This document shows positions 35,401-48,489 of a DNA stretch of 64,000 nt, in pieces. The DNA comes from Timema cristinae. Taxonomy: Eukaryota > Arthropoda > Insecta > Phasmatodea > Timematidae. The stretch covers positions 160,168-224,167 of the forward strand of contig JBCFYV010000274.1 in assembly GCA_039000515.1 (NCBI GenBank). The letters are read 5' to 3'. Made by a program: the position numbers and the translations under genes. Within the stretch, counting starts at the first letter, position 1, and every line of letters starts with the position of its first letter. The notes below the pieces were generated by a model. It searched no databases and was not told the origin of the DNA. It worked only from the letters and a program-made list of their open reading frames with translations.

Positions 35401-37559
35401 TAGTGAACCAAATTTTGTAGTTTGAATTCATGATTAGGTTTTAAAATTTTGTTTTAAAGTACCGGCTTGTACCCTTTGTGAATTTATAGTATTTTTAAGG
35501 GTGCCTTCCTGGGTTTTTTTAAAAAGTAACGCTTTAGCGAGTTGTGAGTGCCCTTATGCAGGAGTTGGGGGGGAAAGTAAGCCCACAGTAACGGGGTTTC
35601 CAACATTTTGTTTACCCAAAATTTGGTCTGCCCGGGCTATCGATGGGGGCCCCTTTTAAACCCTTAAAATTTTTTTGTTTGTTATTGTGCCCCCTTTTTG
35701 GGGTCACTTTTAGCGGGCCGTGTCGGCTGCTGTGTTGTTTGCATTTTTGTGCCCTTTTGACGGGGTTCTTAAGCTAAGAGATTGTAGATGCTGAACTTCT
35801 TTTGAGACAGCATAATTGTAAGGTTTGGGCGGAGCCAGCTAACTACCCGGGATTTTGTGTCCCCAAATTGGGGAAAATTTTTGTGCACTAGTGAACAAGG
35901 TTAGCTCCCCTGTTTTGGGCTATGACGTTCGTGCAGTAATACTTTATTATTGAAAGCAAAACATTGTGGTTAAAAAATAAGTTGTAATTAGAACTTTTAT
36001 GTACGGGGGTAGCCGAGGGCGTATGAGCTAGTGACTATCTAAGGGGAATTTTTAGTCTCCCAGACCCGGGAAGAGGCTGGAAAAAGGGGGGTTTTCCCTT
36101 TCAAAAGGTCAAATTTTTCTAATTTTTTTGAATGTTATATAGGTTGATTCCGTGGTTCAAAAACCAAGTTTTTGACCCTTCCCCCACTTGTGGTTTGTGT
36201 GGGCGCCAAAAACCGACCTTTTTCTGGTAGTTTTTCTTTTTTTGTTATAATCGTTTTACAATGCATTTTTGGAGAAAAGCTGTGATTAAAAGTTTAGAGG
36301 ATCGAATTTTCTACAACTTTTGTATTAAAAGTATTTTTGTAAAAACTATTATGTAAGGATTACGCACATCAAAGATACTAATGTTTCATAAAAAAGTTAA
36401 AAATTGTTAAAAAAAGCTCCGCTCTTGTAATCCAGGAATTCGATTCAAGAGGTTTTCCGTGCTTGTGTAAACAAAAAGAAAAGTAGGGGGAAAGAAAAAT
36501 GGAAGAGGTTACAGCAGGGGTTGTTCAATCCCCCCCTCCAACTTCCCGATGTTTCAAAATCCGGTCACTAACCCCTTTTAGTCGTGTATAAATATCGTCC
36601 GGAATTGTGCGTTTTTATAAAAAGCAAAGTGATTTTATTATAACTTTGTTTCATTGTAATACAAGATGTGGCTTTTGTCATCAGATCCCCCTTGCTTTAT
36701 ATGTGACGGTTGTAGTGGTATGTTGTTTTTTATTATTATTATTATTATTATTTTTTTTGGTTTAAAGGCCACGACACATCTTGGTCTTAGGCCTTGAAAT
36801 ATAAATTTTAACATAATAAATTCCCCATAGGGGAAAGGGATAAAACAATCACCATCTGAGACACTCCTAGGAGGCTCAAATGGACTCTTGGTTAAATTAA
36901 GTGAAACTGCTAAAAAAACCACAAGTGTATCACTCCAATAAAAAAAACAAAAAAAACATATTAAAATATAAAACTTAAAAAGACAAAAATTTTTTAAAAT
37001 TAAATACTTTAAAAAAGACAAAAAAAAACATGTTAAATTGAAAAAAACCCGTTAAAAAGATCTCAATATGAGAAAATTACCCAAAAGGGGCCAAACTTTA
37101 AAAAAGTGCCCAAAAATGGCTTTAAAAAGATCCCCGGGCGTAAAAAACGGAGTAAAAAAAATAACCCCAAATCACCCTATCGCGAAATAAAAAACGTAAG
37201 CCCACCTTTAAAAAAATAAAGAGCCAGAGGTGGGGGCTAGTTTCCCGACACTAAAACCAAAATGTGATGACATTTAAGGGGGGGGTATCACAAAACTCAC
37301 AACTGGGGTGGACCCCTTTTCTTAGAAAAAAAACTAGGGTCAAGAAGTATGCCCGACCCCGGAGTCCGTCACGATGAACTCCTCTCTTCTAGACTTTCGT
37401 AAAAAAGGGGGGCCATCGCGCCCACACGTCCCTGGGGGACCGAGCTTGTTTGAGCAGGGGTCAGCCCCCAACCCCTCGCCAGGGGTAACACCAAGGGCCA
37501 AAATTTAACCCTTTAGATCTAAAAACATGCCCCCCCAAAACTCGCCCCCGGGGGCCCAT

Positions 37560-40500
37560 ACGGGGCTCCCCCTTTTGGCTGCCTGGTCCGCCAGTTCTTT
37601 CCGGGAAGCCCACGTGACCGGGAAAACCCTCCCCGGGGGCGACCGGGGTTAAAAGAATAAATTTTTTTAAAATTTGTTCGTGAATCATCTGCACGAGAGG
37701 TTTCCCACGAGTAGAGGTGGCCCTTTTGCCAACTAGCACTCAGGGAACCCGTGCAGATGAGGACAAAAAAAAAAAAAAAAAAAAAAACTACTTTGGGTAA
37801 AAAAAACACAAAGTTTTAAAAAATTAGCATAAATTCAGCTGTAAAAAAAACGGGTTTAAAAAGGAAAAAACCAAAATTTAAAATTGGTTTCCTTCCAAAA
37901 ACAAAAGCAATCCCAGGGGAAGGATCCGTTTTTAGGCCATCAGTGTAGTGCGCTAAAAATCCGTAAAACCCGAGGGGAAAGGGGGAGCTCGTTAAAAGCC
38001 CCTTCTTTTTCAAAGTTTGGGGTGGTCGCTTTGGGGAATTTGGCGAAAATAAAAATTTGGAAATTTCGGGGCGTTTTTTCCCCAGGGAGAAACTCACCTG
38101 GTGATGTGGGGATCCCTTTGGGGCGGAAACTATCCCACACGTTCAAAAAACAGATAGACCCGGACCCAAACCGGGCCTTTACTACGCCATTTTTTTTTTC
38201 AAACAAGACACGGTTTGGGGGAAAATGAAAACGGGGCCGGTTAAGCAAAAAATTATTTGGAATGCAATGCAGTTTGGGACACGAAGATCCCGGATAAGAC
38301 CCCCGGTAAGAAAGAGGGGGCCCCGGCGTCGCACAGATCTGACAAAGGACTGGAACGAAAAGCACCAGTGGGCCAGTCGAATCCCAAAACCCCCCCCCCC
38401 CCCCCCCCCCCCCATGGGGGACGCTATCGAGCATCTTTAACGCCGGGGGGTTCTAGGGAACCATAACAAAACTCCCGGGGGGGAAATAAATTTTTTGATC
38501 TCCCCAAGGCCCCATAGAACGCATGGGGGTTTTCCCAAATAAACCCCCCAAAAGAGCGACCAACTCACAACTTTAAGAAAATTTCCCAAAAGTTTTAATA
38601 CACCTCCCCTTTCGGGTCTTTAAAGTGGGGGATCCAATTTTATTTTAAAAATCGAAAAAAAGTCCGGGAAACCCTTACGGTCTCGGGACAGGAAAAACAA
38701 CGTTTTTTCATTAAAATATTGGGGGCGGGCTGTTTTCCCACAAATTTTTGGGAAGTGGCCCACAGCGCCCTTGCCGCAGAGAAACGAAAGCCATTACAGA
38801 TCCCCAAAACCATAGATTGTTTACAGCGAGTTTTTATCTGTCGTTCCCCCCCTTTGGAGACTTGATGAACGCAAAAAATTTGGGCGTAGTAAACCCCCAA
38901 AAAGACATAAAAGGACAGTACGTGACGTTGTCCACGATGCTATTTATCGCGAAAGCGAATAACGAAAGTGTTTAAAAATACACCCTGAGGCCCCGGGGCC
39001 AAAAAAATTTTCCCTTGAATAAAATCCAGGGGAAAAGGTGTTGTTTAACCTTCCCCGGAAAGGGGGTTTATCAGACAAAAAATTAGATTTTAAAAATAGG
39101 GGGGTTTCCCCCGGAACCCCCAAAAAAAACGGGGTTTTTTAAAAGGGCCGTCCCGCCAGGTGGTGTCGTAAGCCTTCTCCAAATAAAAAAAAGGACAGCC
39201 AAGAGGTGCTTTTTATGGAGGAAAAGCGTCACGGCTGCGGGTTAAAGGCAAAACAAGGTAAATCCCCCTTTGGGGAAATCGGTTCCCGGCGAAAGCCACT
39301 TGATTTTGGGATAGTAGATTGGGGTTTCTAGATACCATATAAATTTTTTATTGATCTTTTTCTCAAATTTTTTTGAAAACAAACTAGTTAAGGCTATCGG
39401 TCTAAAACTATTTGGCTATAATTTACCCTTTGCCACTTTTATATTTGGGATAACGGTTGCTTCCCTCACAGTGTTGGGAATTGACGAGATTCCCAAACAA
39501 ATTGTAGGGTCTAAGGGGAACCCCCGTCCAGCGGGGGGGCAGTTGGCGCAACATTTCGTAATGGATATCATCGGGCCAAGAAGTTTGTATTGCCCGCCGG
39601 GGGACAGGGCATAGGTAAGTTCCTTTTTTAGTAAAGGGGGAGTTATAACCTCCCTGGGACTTTGGCCAAAATCAATAGAAAGGCGCTCGATGCTGCCTTA
39701 TGCACCACGAAACTCGTTAGAGTGGGCTCGCAGTGCAAGAAATAGGGGCGAACATCGGGGCCCAATACATTGGCGCCCCCATAGGGGGGGAAACCCAAGG
39801 GGAACCCGTTAGACATGAGGGGGTATTTTAAAGAATGGAAATTTTTCCCCAACTACGTATTTTACGAATGTGACCCAAAAACCCTTGGTTTGGGGAGTGG
39901 AAGTAAAAAAAAAAAAAAAAGGGTAAAAATAAACTGTCCCCAAGACTCTCTTCTCCCTTTCTCAAATAATAGGGCGAGCTTAGCACGAAAGAACCCGGAA
40001 ATACTCCGATTCCCCAAAGTGGACGTCGATTAAAGTACGCAGGGTTTCCCGGAACGGTTTAAAAATAGAAAAACCCCGGCATTTCCTCGTTCCCCCGGGA
40101 AAACAGGCCGGTGCGGGGGTTTTGGGGAGGTTTGGGGAAGGATGCCCTCCCCGCCGCTATGACCGTCGAATGAATTGCCCGGGCCTTTACTTCGCCGGTG
40201 GGGAGAATGGGGTTCGTCAAAAAGGGGCGAGCTCCCGGGGGAAATTTTTTCTCCCATTTTGGGCACTTTTAAAAGAAAACCCTTTGGGGAAAACCGTGCT
40301 TACGGGGAGGTTTTGGATTTTTAAAAGCAGAAGGGGGAAAGTGATCGCTGCCACATAGGCCCAGTAAAAACCCCCCAAAGGTAGGAGCAGCAATCCCGGG
40401 TACTAGGGCTAGGTCGATGGCAGGGATACCCCATAAAGGTGGAAAAAGTGTGCCCAGGGCCCCGGGTGTTCATTAACACCGGGTTTCCCGAACAAGAATA

Positions 40501-40640
40501 TCCTCTCCCCTCCCCCCGCGGGCGCCCTTGAAAAATTTAAACCCCCACACCGGGTTATGCGCGTTAAAGTCCCCAAGGGGGGGGAATAAAAGGGGGCGGG
40601 AATTTGGGATAAAGGGGGCCCTCTAGGTTCCTCGGGGAAA
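37560..40640 (-). pseudogene. I-like LINE ORF2: endonuclease, RT, RNase H (noisy)
   Basis: On the minus strand the endonuclease shows GDFNAHNPVWG at 40574-40542 and SDHFP near 40345. The RT shows GFRRGTDF near 39290, LEKAYDTTW at about 39185-39155 (motif A, with the metal-binding Asp), a damaged palm box IVDNVTYC near 38935 where a V-D-D is expected, and NGFRFSAA near 38790. The RNase H end shows GHVGFP near 37615, with a GNE/AD-like string after it in a shifted frame. Spacing from EN to RNase H is about 2.9 kb, as expected for an ~1000-residue protein. Frames shift many times; I cannot separate true mutation from sequencing error. Confidence 0.65.
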
Positions 40641-41689
40641 AAAACGTTTCACCTGGCGGGTTTTAAAAGCAGCATACGGTTACCTCCATGGGGAAGGGAA
40701 CTCTGACAGAAAATAAATTGGAGATCAGAAACAATATTAAAAAATTTTATATATATAGTACTTCGTGCGAATATAGCCACACCCCCGCTACCCGTTTCAA
40801 AAAAAGGGCTTTCGTACGATAAACATCGTACCCACGAAGAAATGGGGTTTTTCATTTGGGGGCGGAAGGGGGTTTTTTTTCTGAAAGCACAAAAAGGAAG
40901 GATGCAGGGAAGAAAATTTATTAGTTGATTTCCTCCCACGAGCATAAAAACCCCCTAAAAATTTCCTTTGTATAGCGACTAATTATTAGTATAAAATTTA
41001 AAATTATCCCCCGCAATCCATTTCCTATCCTTTAAGAAAAAAAATTTTTGTTGGCCCTTTTTGGGCCCCTTCCCTTTCCCAGTCTCTCCGGGACCTCCGC
41101 TTCAGGAGAGGCTTCGGTTTTTTTTGGGAGGGGACGGGGTTTAGTCGGATCCTTTTTCAAAGGCTTTAAGGCCTTCGACTTTTTTTTTAAAAAAAAAATT
41201 TTTCGGCGGTTTCCGGGGTTTTCCTTCTTAAAGGCACCAGTGGGACCGCCTTACGGCCTCACCTGTTCCCGAAAACCGTCCCCCCCTCCGGAAGCCCAGA
41301 GGTGGGGGGTAAAGGGGTTTCAAAAACGGCCCCCCCTTGTTTTTAATCCCCCCCCGAGGCGGGCTCGGGGGGTTCCTCGAGGGGGTCTCCTCGGGGGATA
41401 GGGGGGGGGACGATCGTTGTGGCGGTTTGGCCCCCTTTAAAAATTTTAGGCCCCATAAAAGTTGGCGGGGAATAAAAAAAAATGTCTGGGAGAAGAAAAA
41501 CCCCAAGGGCACTTGTGCTTTGGGTTTTCCTTAGCAATATTAAACTGCGAAAGGCATTTGGGGACAGTTTATATTTTGACGGGAAAATTTCCGGAAATGA
41601 AGTTTGAAATCCGGGAGCTTGATTTGATACTTTATTCCTTGGGGTGCCTGGGCATAGAGATTTTCTTTTCTTTTATTGGTTTTTTCTAG

Positions 41690-42420
41690 GAAAAAACTTT
41701 TTTTTTTCCTTTAAAACCTTCCCCCAAATTTTTCGCCCCCCCAAAAGGCCCCGAGACCAGGGGGAATGGGGGACCCTTGCAGTTGACGCAGTATTTTGGA
41801 GACTGCGGTGTTTCTGACCCCTCCTGCCCACAATCCGCACAGGTTGTTCCCCAAGGGCATCGCAGCTTGAAACCCCAAATTCCTGGCCAAAAACAGCGCC
41901 GAGGGTTGGGGACTTTAGGGCCCGGACCCTGAGCAGGGGGAAACCTGTTTCGGACCCCCCTTGGGGAAGGGAGGAGTCCAAAGTGAGGATTACGTACCCG
42001 TTTCTTTTCTTGTCCGTTTTTTTTGGGTAATGAAAACTTTTGCCCTGGGTTTGAAAATGCTGGGGGGAAAGTCCTCCAGATATCCTAAATCCCTACGCAG
42101 CCCGAGGTCAAACAAGTGCCCCCCCTTGCAAACATTGAGGAACCTGTGGGTTTCCCAACCTTCCCCGGTATATGAGTCGTATTGCTAAACGGTATTTGGG
42201 AGATGGCCATTATTTGAAAAATGTGTTTTCCAGTCGGGTCTGAACATGAGGGTCCCAATCAGCAGTTTCCTTTTTTGGAAACTTCCGTTTTCGTTTCTCC
42301 ATTTATCCTCTTTCAAAAGGATAAAGGGGGCTGACACGTTCAAATTTTCCCACTTTCATCCCCTCGAACATCCCCAGGAAGGGGGCGGGGGCCTCACCAC
42401 TTCCGGGTTTTTTCATCAAA
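41690..42420 (-). pseudogene. I-like LINE ORF1 (gag) of the noisy element
   Basis: The minus strand of 42165-42105 reads CACAGGTTCCTCAATGTTTG, matching CACAGGTTCCTCAATATTTG at 17650 in the clean copy. GGGGGCTGACACGTTCAAAT near 42327 corresponds inversely to the start of that ORF1. The knuckle region at 41910-41800 reads KLRCPWGTTCADCGQE and then YCVNCKG, keeping most cysteines that the 17-kb copy has lost. Confidence 0.65.
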
Positions 42421-42518
42421 ACAGGGTTTGGACGGCCCCTTAAACCCGTTTCCGCCTTTATCATTAATACGGCCCTGTGAGGGCCGGGCAGTAAGTTGCC
42501 AGCAAAACTTGGCGTAGG

Positions 42519-43076
42519 GTGCCAGCGGACAGTAAGTTTTCAGCTGTGACAAAAACCCAAATCATGAGTGGGGTGGAAAAACCTCCCCAAAAGTCCTCGG
42601 ATCGAAAAACCCGGGTTGATCCCCCCAGTTGGTTCTACCACATGGGGCCTTTTAACCCTTTTCCCGACGAGAGGCTCCTTTACGACCTGGGACATGACAA
42701 CTTCATATGGGCATGGGCCGAAAGGAGGTCCCCGCAGCAATTAGCGGGGAAAGTGAAATTTTTAGGGCCCGGGTTTACCCTCATAACGCAACCGGTCTTT
42801 TTCAAGGTAGGGCCCCGGTTGTCACCCCTTTGGGCCCCTTCTACCAAGATATTAAAAACCCCGCGCATTTCATTCGGGAGCTCAAGGCAATGGTATCCAA
42901 AAAAAAAACAAAAGAAGAGCCGGGTTATTTTCCCCAAGGGTCGTAAACGGGGGGGCCCAAAGGCCTCTTTTGAAAGGATGAAACGGGGGGGGGGAAAAGG
43001 GAAGAAAAAGGTGGGGTGGGATAAAGCAAAGGGGGGAAGAGTAAAAAAAAAAAGGGGGAAAGTGAAGGAAGAATAA
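42519..43076 (+). other. Unassigned coding-like stretch abutting the I-like LINE
   Basis: A 185-codon plus-strand frame survives in noisy sequence. Its middle (ERLLYDLGHDNFIWAWAERR near 42669) looks like ordinary protein; its end is a Lys/Gly-rich G/A run. I do not recognise it. The first part overlaps the LINE leader, so the Met at 42519 is not a credible start. It may be an unrelated insertion target or another LINE ORF1. Confidence 0.25.
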
Positions 43077-43859
43077 AATGATGTAAAAAAGGGAAAAGTT
43101 TTAAGGATGGGTTTTGTCCCACACGGGAAAGGGCCCTGCACAGAAACCCCCCCCCTTTTAGTGCTTCTTAGGGAAAAAGAAAGGGTTTAAATGGGGACTA
43201 TTCTCCCCCCGGTCCGCAGGGGGGGATGTTTTTAAAATTGTTGTTGTTTTTGAAAAGGGGGAATTAAAACTCTCTAGAGGAAGCATAAAAAAAAACAGCT
43301 AAATTCATAAACTTTTTTTGAAAAATAAAAATTTAATGTACATAGTGCCTCCAAATAAATTACTTAACAAAAAATTTAAACAAGGCTTCCCTTCGTCTTT
43401 GCTGAAAAAATGGTCCTCAGTCCACGAAAAAGTGTAAGGGTGACGCATTCACGTTCGAAGATCATTTTTTTTTTTTGTAATAAAAAAATAATCCTGATTT
43501 TATCGAAATCAAAAAAAAAACTCCCGTTTTCCAAAAAAAATTATTTACATTTTAAGTGCGATGGAAAATTTGGGGGGAGTCTGTTTTGACAGTCCCCAAA
43601 AAGGGAAAAGAATGTAGGGGGAGAAACAGTGATTAAGAAACTTTTAAATTTGTGACAGACCTTGGGGCAGCGGACCTATGCCCCCCTGCAGTATGTAAAA
43701 AGTTTTTTTGGCATCACAGAAATAAAGAAAAAAAGAGGTTTCGACCTGCAACTGCAGTAAAAAAATAAGCAAAGGGAAAAAACATTTTTGCCTACCCTTG
43801 TGAAAATTTTCAGATGAGGTCAGTTCTTATATTGGGGGGAAAATTTCTCTTCAAATTTG

Positions 43860-46640
43860 TTTCCCTTTCATTCTTGAAGAAAAAACTTGACAGATCGTCT
43901 TTTTAAAAAATATAAAATTCTCTCTGATAATTGGTTGAGAACAAAAGAAATTTTCCCAAAGAAAAAAACGCCTGAGAGAAATTTAAAGTGGCCGGGCAAA
44001 AAATCATTCTGGAAAAAACCCCCCGCTCCCCAAATTTTTACACCCAAAAAAAATCCCAAATCCATCAAAACATTTTTAAGTGACATTAAAGGCGTCATTC
44101 CACAGTCATTACTATATTTTTCCAAACTGTCGTAATTCCCAAATTTAAAAGGGGGTCCTTAAAAAAAGGGAAAAAAAAATTTATCGCTATATCACTGCGT
44201 TTTCAGCTGCTAGATCTCTTTTCATTTTTATCCCCCTTTTTTGCTCACAGGGGTGAGTGGGGTACTTAAAAAAAAGGTTTGGGTCAAGGCAACTGATTGA
44301 TATCCAATCTGAATTTGGGTTTTTCCCATAAAGAAAATCATGGGGCAAACTCCTTGAGATGTCACGGAAAAGGGCAACTTAAGGGTTCATTTTGATTGTT
44401 AAATCGGGTACTGATTTTATTTAGGAGATTTTTTGAAAAATTCTGATTTTACGTTAAAACCCTAGATGGCCTCAAAAATTTCCCATGCAAGGGGGGGAAA
44501 TTACGCCAATAACCCCCAGCAACGCTGTAACCGCTAAAGAAGTTGTAAAAACGTTTAAAAAAATAACTTAATTGCCCTTGTCCGCAAGCAGGAAAGACCC
44601 AACTGCAAAAGTTTCAAAAAAATTTGAAGCTGGGGGCTTGGGGCAGAATTGATTTTAAAAAAATCTTGAAATTCAAATGCCCTTTGGGAAACGTTTTTCA
44701 AATCATCTAGTGCTGAAAAAATTTTAGGGCCTATGGCAAACCCGGACCACTTCTTTTCCCTGGATGGGGGCGGTTTATGGAGCAAGCAACTTCTAAAAGA
44801 GAAAGCAAACGCCCCAAAAATGGATATTTTCCCTTTTTATAAAATGCCCCCCCAAAATTTCAGCGTGATCGTGTAAAAACCGTCTTTCTTGGGGCCCAAA
44901 ACCAGGATGAAAAAAATTTTAGATCTTAAAATGTGTTTCGTGACTTTAACGATCGGGCCCCTTTTTAATATAAAGCAAAAGGAATTCTTCACAGTGGAAA
45001 AACCCCCTAAATTTTGGAAAAAACGTCATACTTAGCCCTTGGGGGGGGTTTTCATCTATTAATGCCCTTTTAATGGGAGCTATTGGAGTAATAATGGTGG
45101 AGTGGTCAAAAAGGGATCTTTTTGGCTGTTTTTTTTGCTGAAAAATCATCAAAAAAAATAAGTCTGGGCATGTTATTCCGGGGGAAATTTAAGAGCACAT
45201 TTATTGGCTCACCAGGCATTAGCCACTTTGGTTGTCGAAAAAATTGACTTTTCAGGAAGTAAAAGCTTGTTGGAAAATTTACTCACTTGGACCGATCTGT
45301 TTAAAACAGCTGAAAAAAAAATTGGGTTTTTCCCAAAAGGGTTTTGGAGAATAATTTTTTCAAAAGGGCACTAGTTCCCTGCAAGTAATGGGCCTACTGA
45401 AAACAGTTTTTTAAAAGGGTGACATGGGGGAAAAATTTCATCAAAGGGAGAAAGGAGGGTAATTGGTCACTCCACTTAACTGTGAAGAAATGATTAAATT
45501 TTTCACGCCCCCGGGGCATTTTTTTTAAAACGCTAAATGCGCTCACCTTTATCCCCCAAGATATGTGAAAATTGCAGGAAAAAAATGGCCCCTGAAGAGT
45601 AAACCCGATTCAAAACCCAAAAAGGCTATTTTACCTTTAGGAGATCAAAAAAGTTTTGGTCAGGCTTTTGTGGGACATGACCATTGAGAAAAACCATGAT
45701 GAAAAATTATAAAAAAGTATTGGTAATCACTTCATGGGGGAGGAAGTCGGGAAAGCGAAATTATAAAGAGGGCCTTTGGGGTATGGGGGCCTTCAAAACT
45801 TTTGGGTGAAAAGTAAAAAAATTTTAAAACGAACCCCAGTTCAGTTACATCCGAACAACAATTGTATGGGGCAAACCCTCATGGAAAGAGACAAGATGGG
45901 GGGAAAGATCAAAAATTGGCTGTCGACAAAAATTTTCCTTTTCCAGTGATGATGGGGGTTATACAATTAGTTTGGTGTCGGGGCAGCGAAAAATTTGAAT
46001 TCCCATTTATCAAAAGAGTTTGGGATAGCACATTTTCCCCAATTCCGTTGGTGGTAATTTAGGATCTTTAAAATTGAAAAGGAGCAAAAAGGGGGTGACA
46101 TTAGCTTTCGAGATCAACTTTTTGAAAAGAGGGAAAATAAAGTGAAAAATTGCCCCTTTAAACTTTTTCGGGGAAAAATTTTGCTTTTCCAAAGCAGACC
46201 CCGAAAGATTTGGAAGAGTTTTTCAAATATGAACGGGTCCTTACCCCAATGCCCCCTTTTTTCGGGTCCGAGGACCCCGAAAAGGGTAAAAAAATAAAAA
46301 AAACTCTGTATTCAGCATTTTCATCATTCCCAAAACAAAACCCAAAAACTTCCCCCCCAATCGAAATGCAGTGGTGGGAATGGGGGTTTTTCCTTTCCAA
46401 AAAGGTTTTATGGAATGGGAACTGACATTTTCCGGGAAATTTTTTAAAAAGGAACTTTAAAATTCGTTCGTGATCATTAGGGGAGCAAAGGGTTGGGGTT
46501 TCTTTTTTGATGGTTTCCTTTTGTTCCGATTTGGGGGAAAAGTTTACAAAGAGGTGAAAGGTACAGAAGGTGTATGTGAAGGGCTTCAAGTATGCATTTT
46601 TAAAGGGGGTAAAAACAATCACTAAGTGCCAAAAAGGAAA
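43860..46640 (+). other. Coding-like noisy region, probable TE-derived protein
   Basis: Plus-strand frames at 43887-44135 (RLFKKYKILSDNWLRTKEIF) and 46210-46425 (MEEFFKYERVLTPMPPFFGS) have protein-like composition, and between them near 45205 LAHQALATLVVEKIDFSGS can be read. The F-[FK]-x-Y-E-L-x-P-x-P-x-x-x-F pattern recalls a group of uncharacterised arthropod transposon-associated proteins, but I cannot place it. The noise prevents any claim about integrity. Confidence 0.3.
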
Positions 46641-48489
46641 AATTCCTAAAAAAGGGAAAATAACAAACTTTGCTTTATTTCCTCCTAAAGGAAACGCTCA
46701 TTCAAACAATGTAACTTTGAAGCAGGCAGTGGAACCCCCTGTATAATCTCTCGCCCACAGAGTAAAAATGCTGTGGAGATCATTTTGGGGGGGGACTTGA
46801 TTTGCTAGTTCTCTTTCTTCTGTTAATTTATTTTTCCCCATCATCTACCCAAATACTCAGGGACTTTAAAAAAAACTTTTCACGCGGGGGTGGGTGCGAC
46901 CAACGTAGTCCCTGTTTGGATTTAGGAAAAAAAAAAATTCTGGGACTTTGTTTCAGAAAAAACCCCGCATGCAAAGAACTTTAAAAGGGCTTTTGAGAAC
47001 CTAACGCCAGGGTTTTTAACCCTTTTGAAGCGGAGAGCGGTAACTTCTTTTCTTTGTATGGTGGGGCAGGGGGAACAACTTAGGGTGCCGGCCCTATCAG
47101 TATTCTCCAAATCTGGGTTTCTGGCAGCAAAAACTAAATCTTTCAAAGCTGCCCCCGACACGGGATGCCCGCTATGTTTCCCTGTCTTCCGCCCCTATCA
47201 CCAAGTTCAACATGGATGGGCCAAATGAAAAACCCTCTGGTTGGGGATGAAGGAAGGGCAGTAAAGGACTTTTCCTATTTAAAAACCCCCCAACAGATTT
47301 TTTTTAGCTCCTTTTTATTTTTAATTTCCCCTGCCCCCCCCCCACCCTTCCTGTTCATTTTGGTAGGAAAGGAAAGCACTAAGGCCTGCATTTTAGAAAG
47401 ACCGGTCTCAAGTGATCCCTAATTTGTAAAAAAAAATGTTTTTTGACAAACTTTTTTACAATAAAGTGGGGCATAAAAATTAATGACAATGAAGAAAGGG
47501 CGATCCAATGGGGAAATGCTGAAGGAAAAAGTCAAGGGGGAACTAGCTTTACCTTCGAAGCCCCATAAAACAAAAGTAGAAAATTTTTAAAATTTTTAAA
47601 ATTCCCTTTTTGTATCTTGTTTTTGCGTTCCCCCCCTCCCTCCGACCCCACTGAACCCCCGGGTACCCTCGCACGCCTTTATATACTTTCGCCCCCGGGG
47701 GATATGGGGGAGGGGCCCAGGGAAAGCCGAGGCGGAAAAAAAGAGAGAAAGCGGCCGTGGCCTTTTTAAACATATCAGTGGGTTCAATAATACAATGTTT
47801 TTCAGTCAAAAATTTAAAAAACAATAAATTGAATAAATCAAAGTTCAAAATGTGGGTGGGTTTAAGGCCCCTGCTGTGTAGGGTTTCCACCCCCTAGGAA
47901 TTTTGTTCAAAAACTATTTGGGGTGGGTGGTCACAGGGTTGAAACTCAGAAAAAACCCAAAAGGTGTCCCATTTGACCTTTTTGACAGATTTGCGACATG
48001 AAAGTGGGATGTTCCTTTAAAGTCCCGTCCCGTTAAAACCCGTCCCCTTTCCGGGTTTAATACTGTAGAAGGCCGTAGTGTTTTCTACTCCCAACCTCAG
48101 ACCCCAGTATTTTTGTTCCAATTTTTCCATCGAGGGGAGGAGACCCGGGTACCCCCGGCTGGGGGTTGATCCCCCATCGGTGTTCTTTTTCATCCTGGGA
48201 CAAGGGGAAGGGGATTAGGGGGGGTTTGGGGAGTAGCCCCGCCCAAGGCTCCGAGCGTTACGTTTTTCCGGGGAAGATTGGCCCCCCCGTGGGGCCCCCC
48301 GGGTTTCCGGTAAAAGGAAACCCATGCGTGGGTGCACCAAACCCGGGAAAAGCAAACCCGGCCTTCAAAAAGCCCAACCCCCGATTTAAACAAAATTTTT
48401 CTACATGCTTCCCAAAATTTGCATTCCCCAAAAGTCATGTAAAATTTTTTTTCAAAGGGATGTATTTAAAAAGAACATAACCCCAAAAA

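Larger units (their letters stand above)
36728..42560 (-). mobile_element. Near-complete I-like LINE, minus strand, noisy
   Basis: Read from high to low coordinate: a leader with degenerate monomers and GCCCGGCCCTCACAGGGC near 42492; ORF1 (about 42420-41700); endonuclease near 40570-40335; reverse transcriptase near 39290-38750; RNase H near 37625-37560; and a (TAA)n-type tail at about 36751-36728. The 5.8-kb length and the order ORF1, EN, RT, RNase H, (TAA)n fit the I clade of non-LTR retrotransposons. It belongs to the family of the fragments at 13, 16.4 and 17 kb. The exact ends are uncertain because of the noise. Confidence 0.65.

Noticed and set aside
39351..39614. Plus-strand frame with a possible membrane segment
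   Set aside because: It lies antisense to the RT region of the minus-strand I-like LINE, between its motif A and endonuclease.
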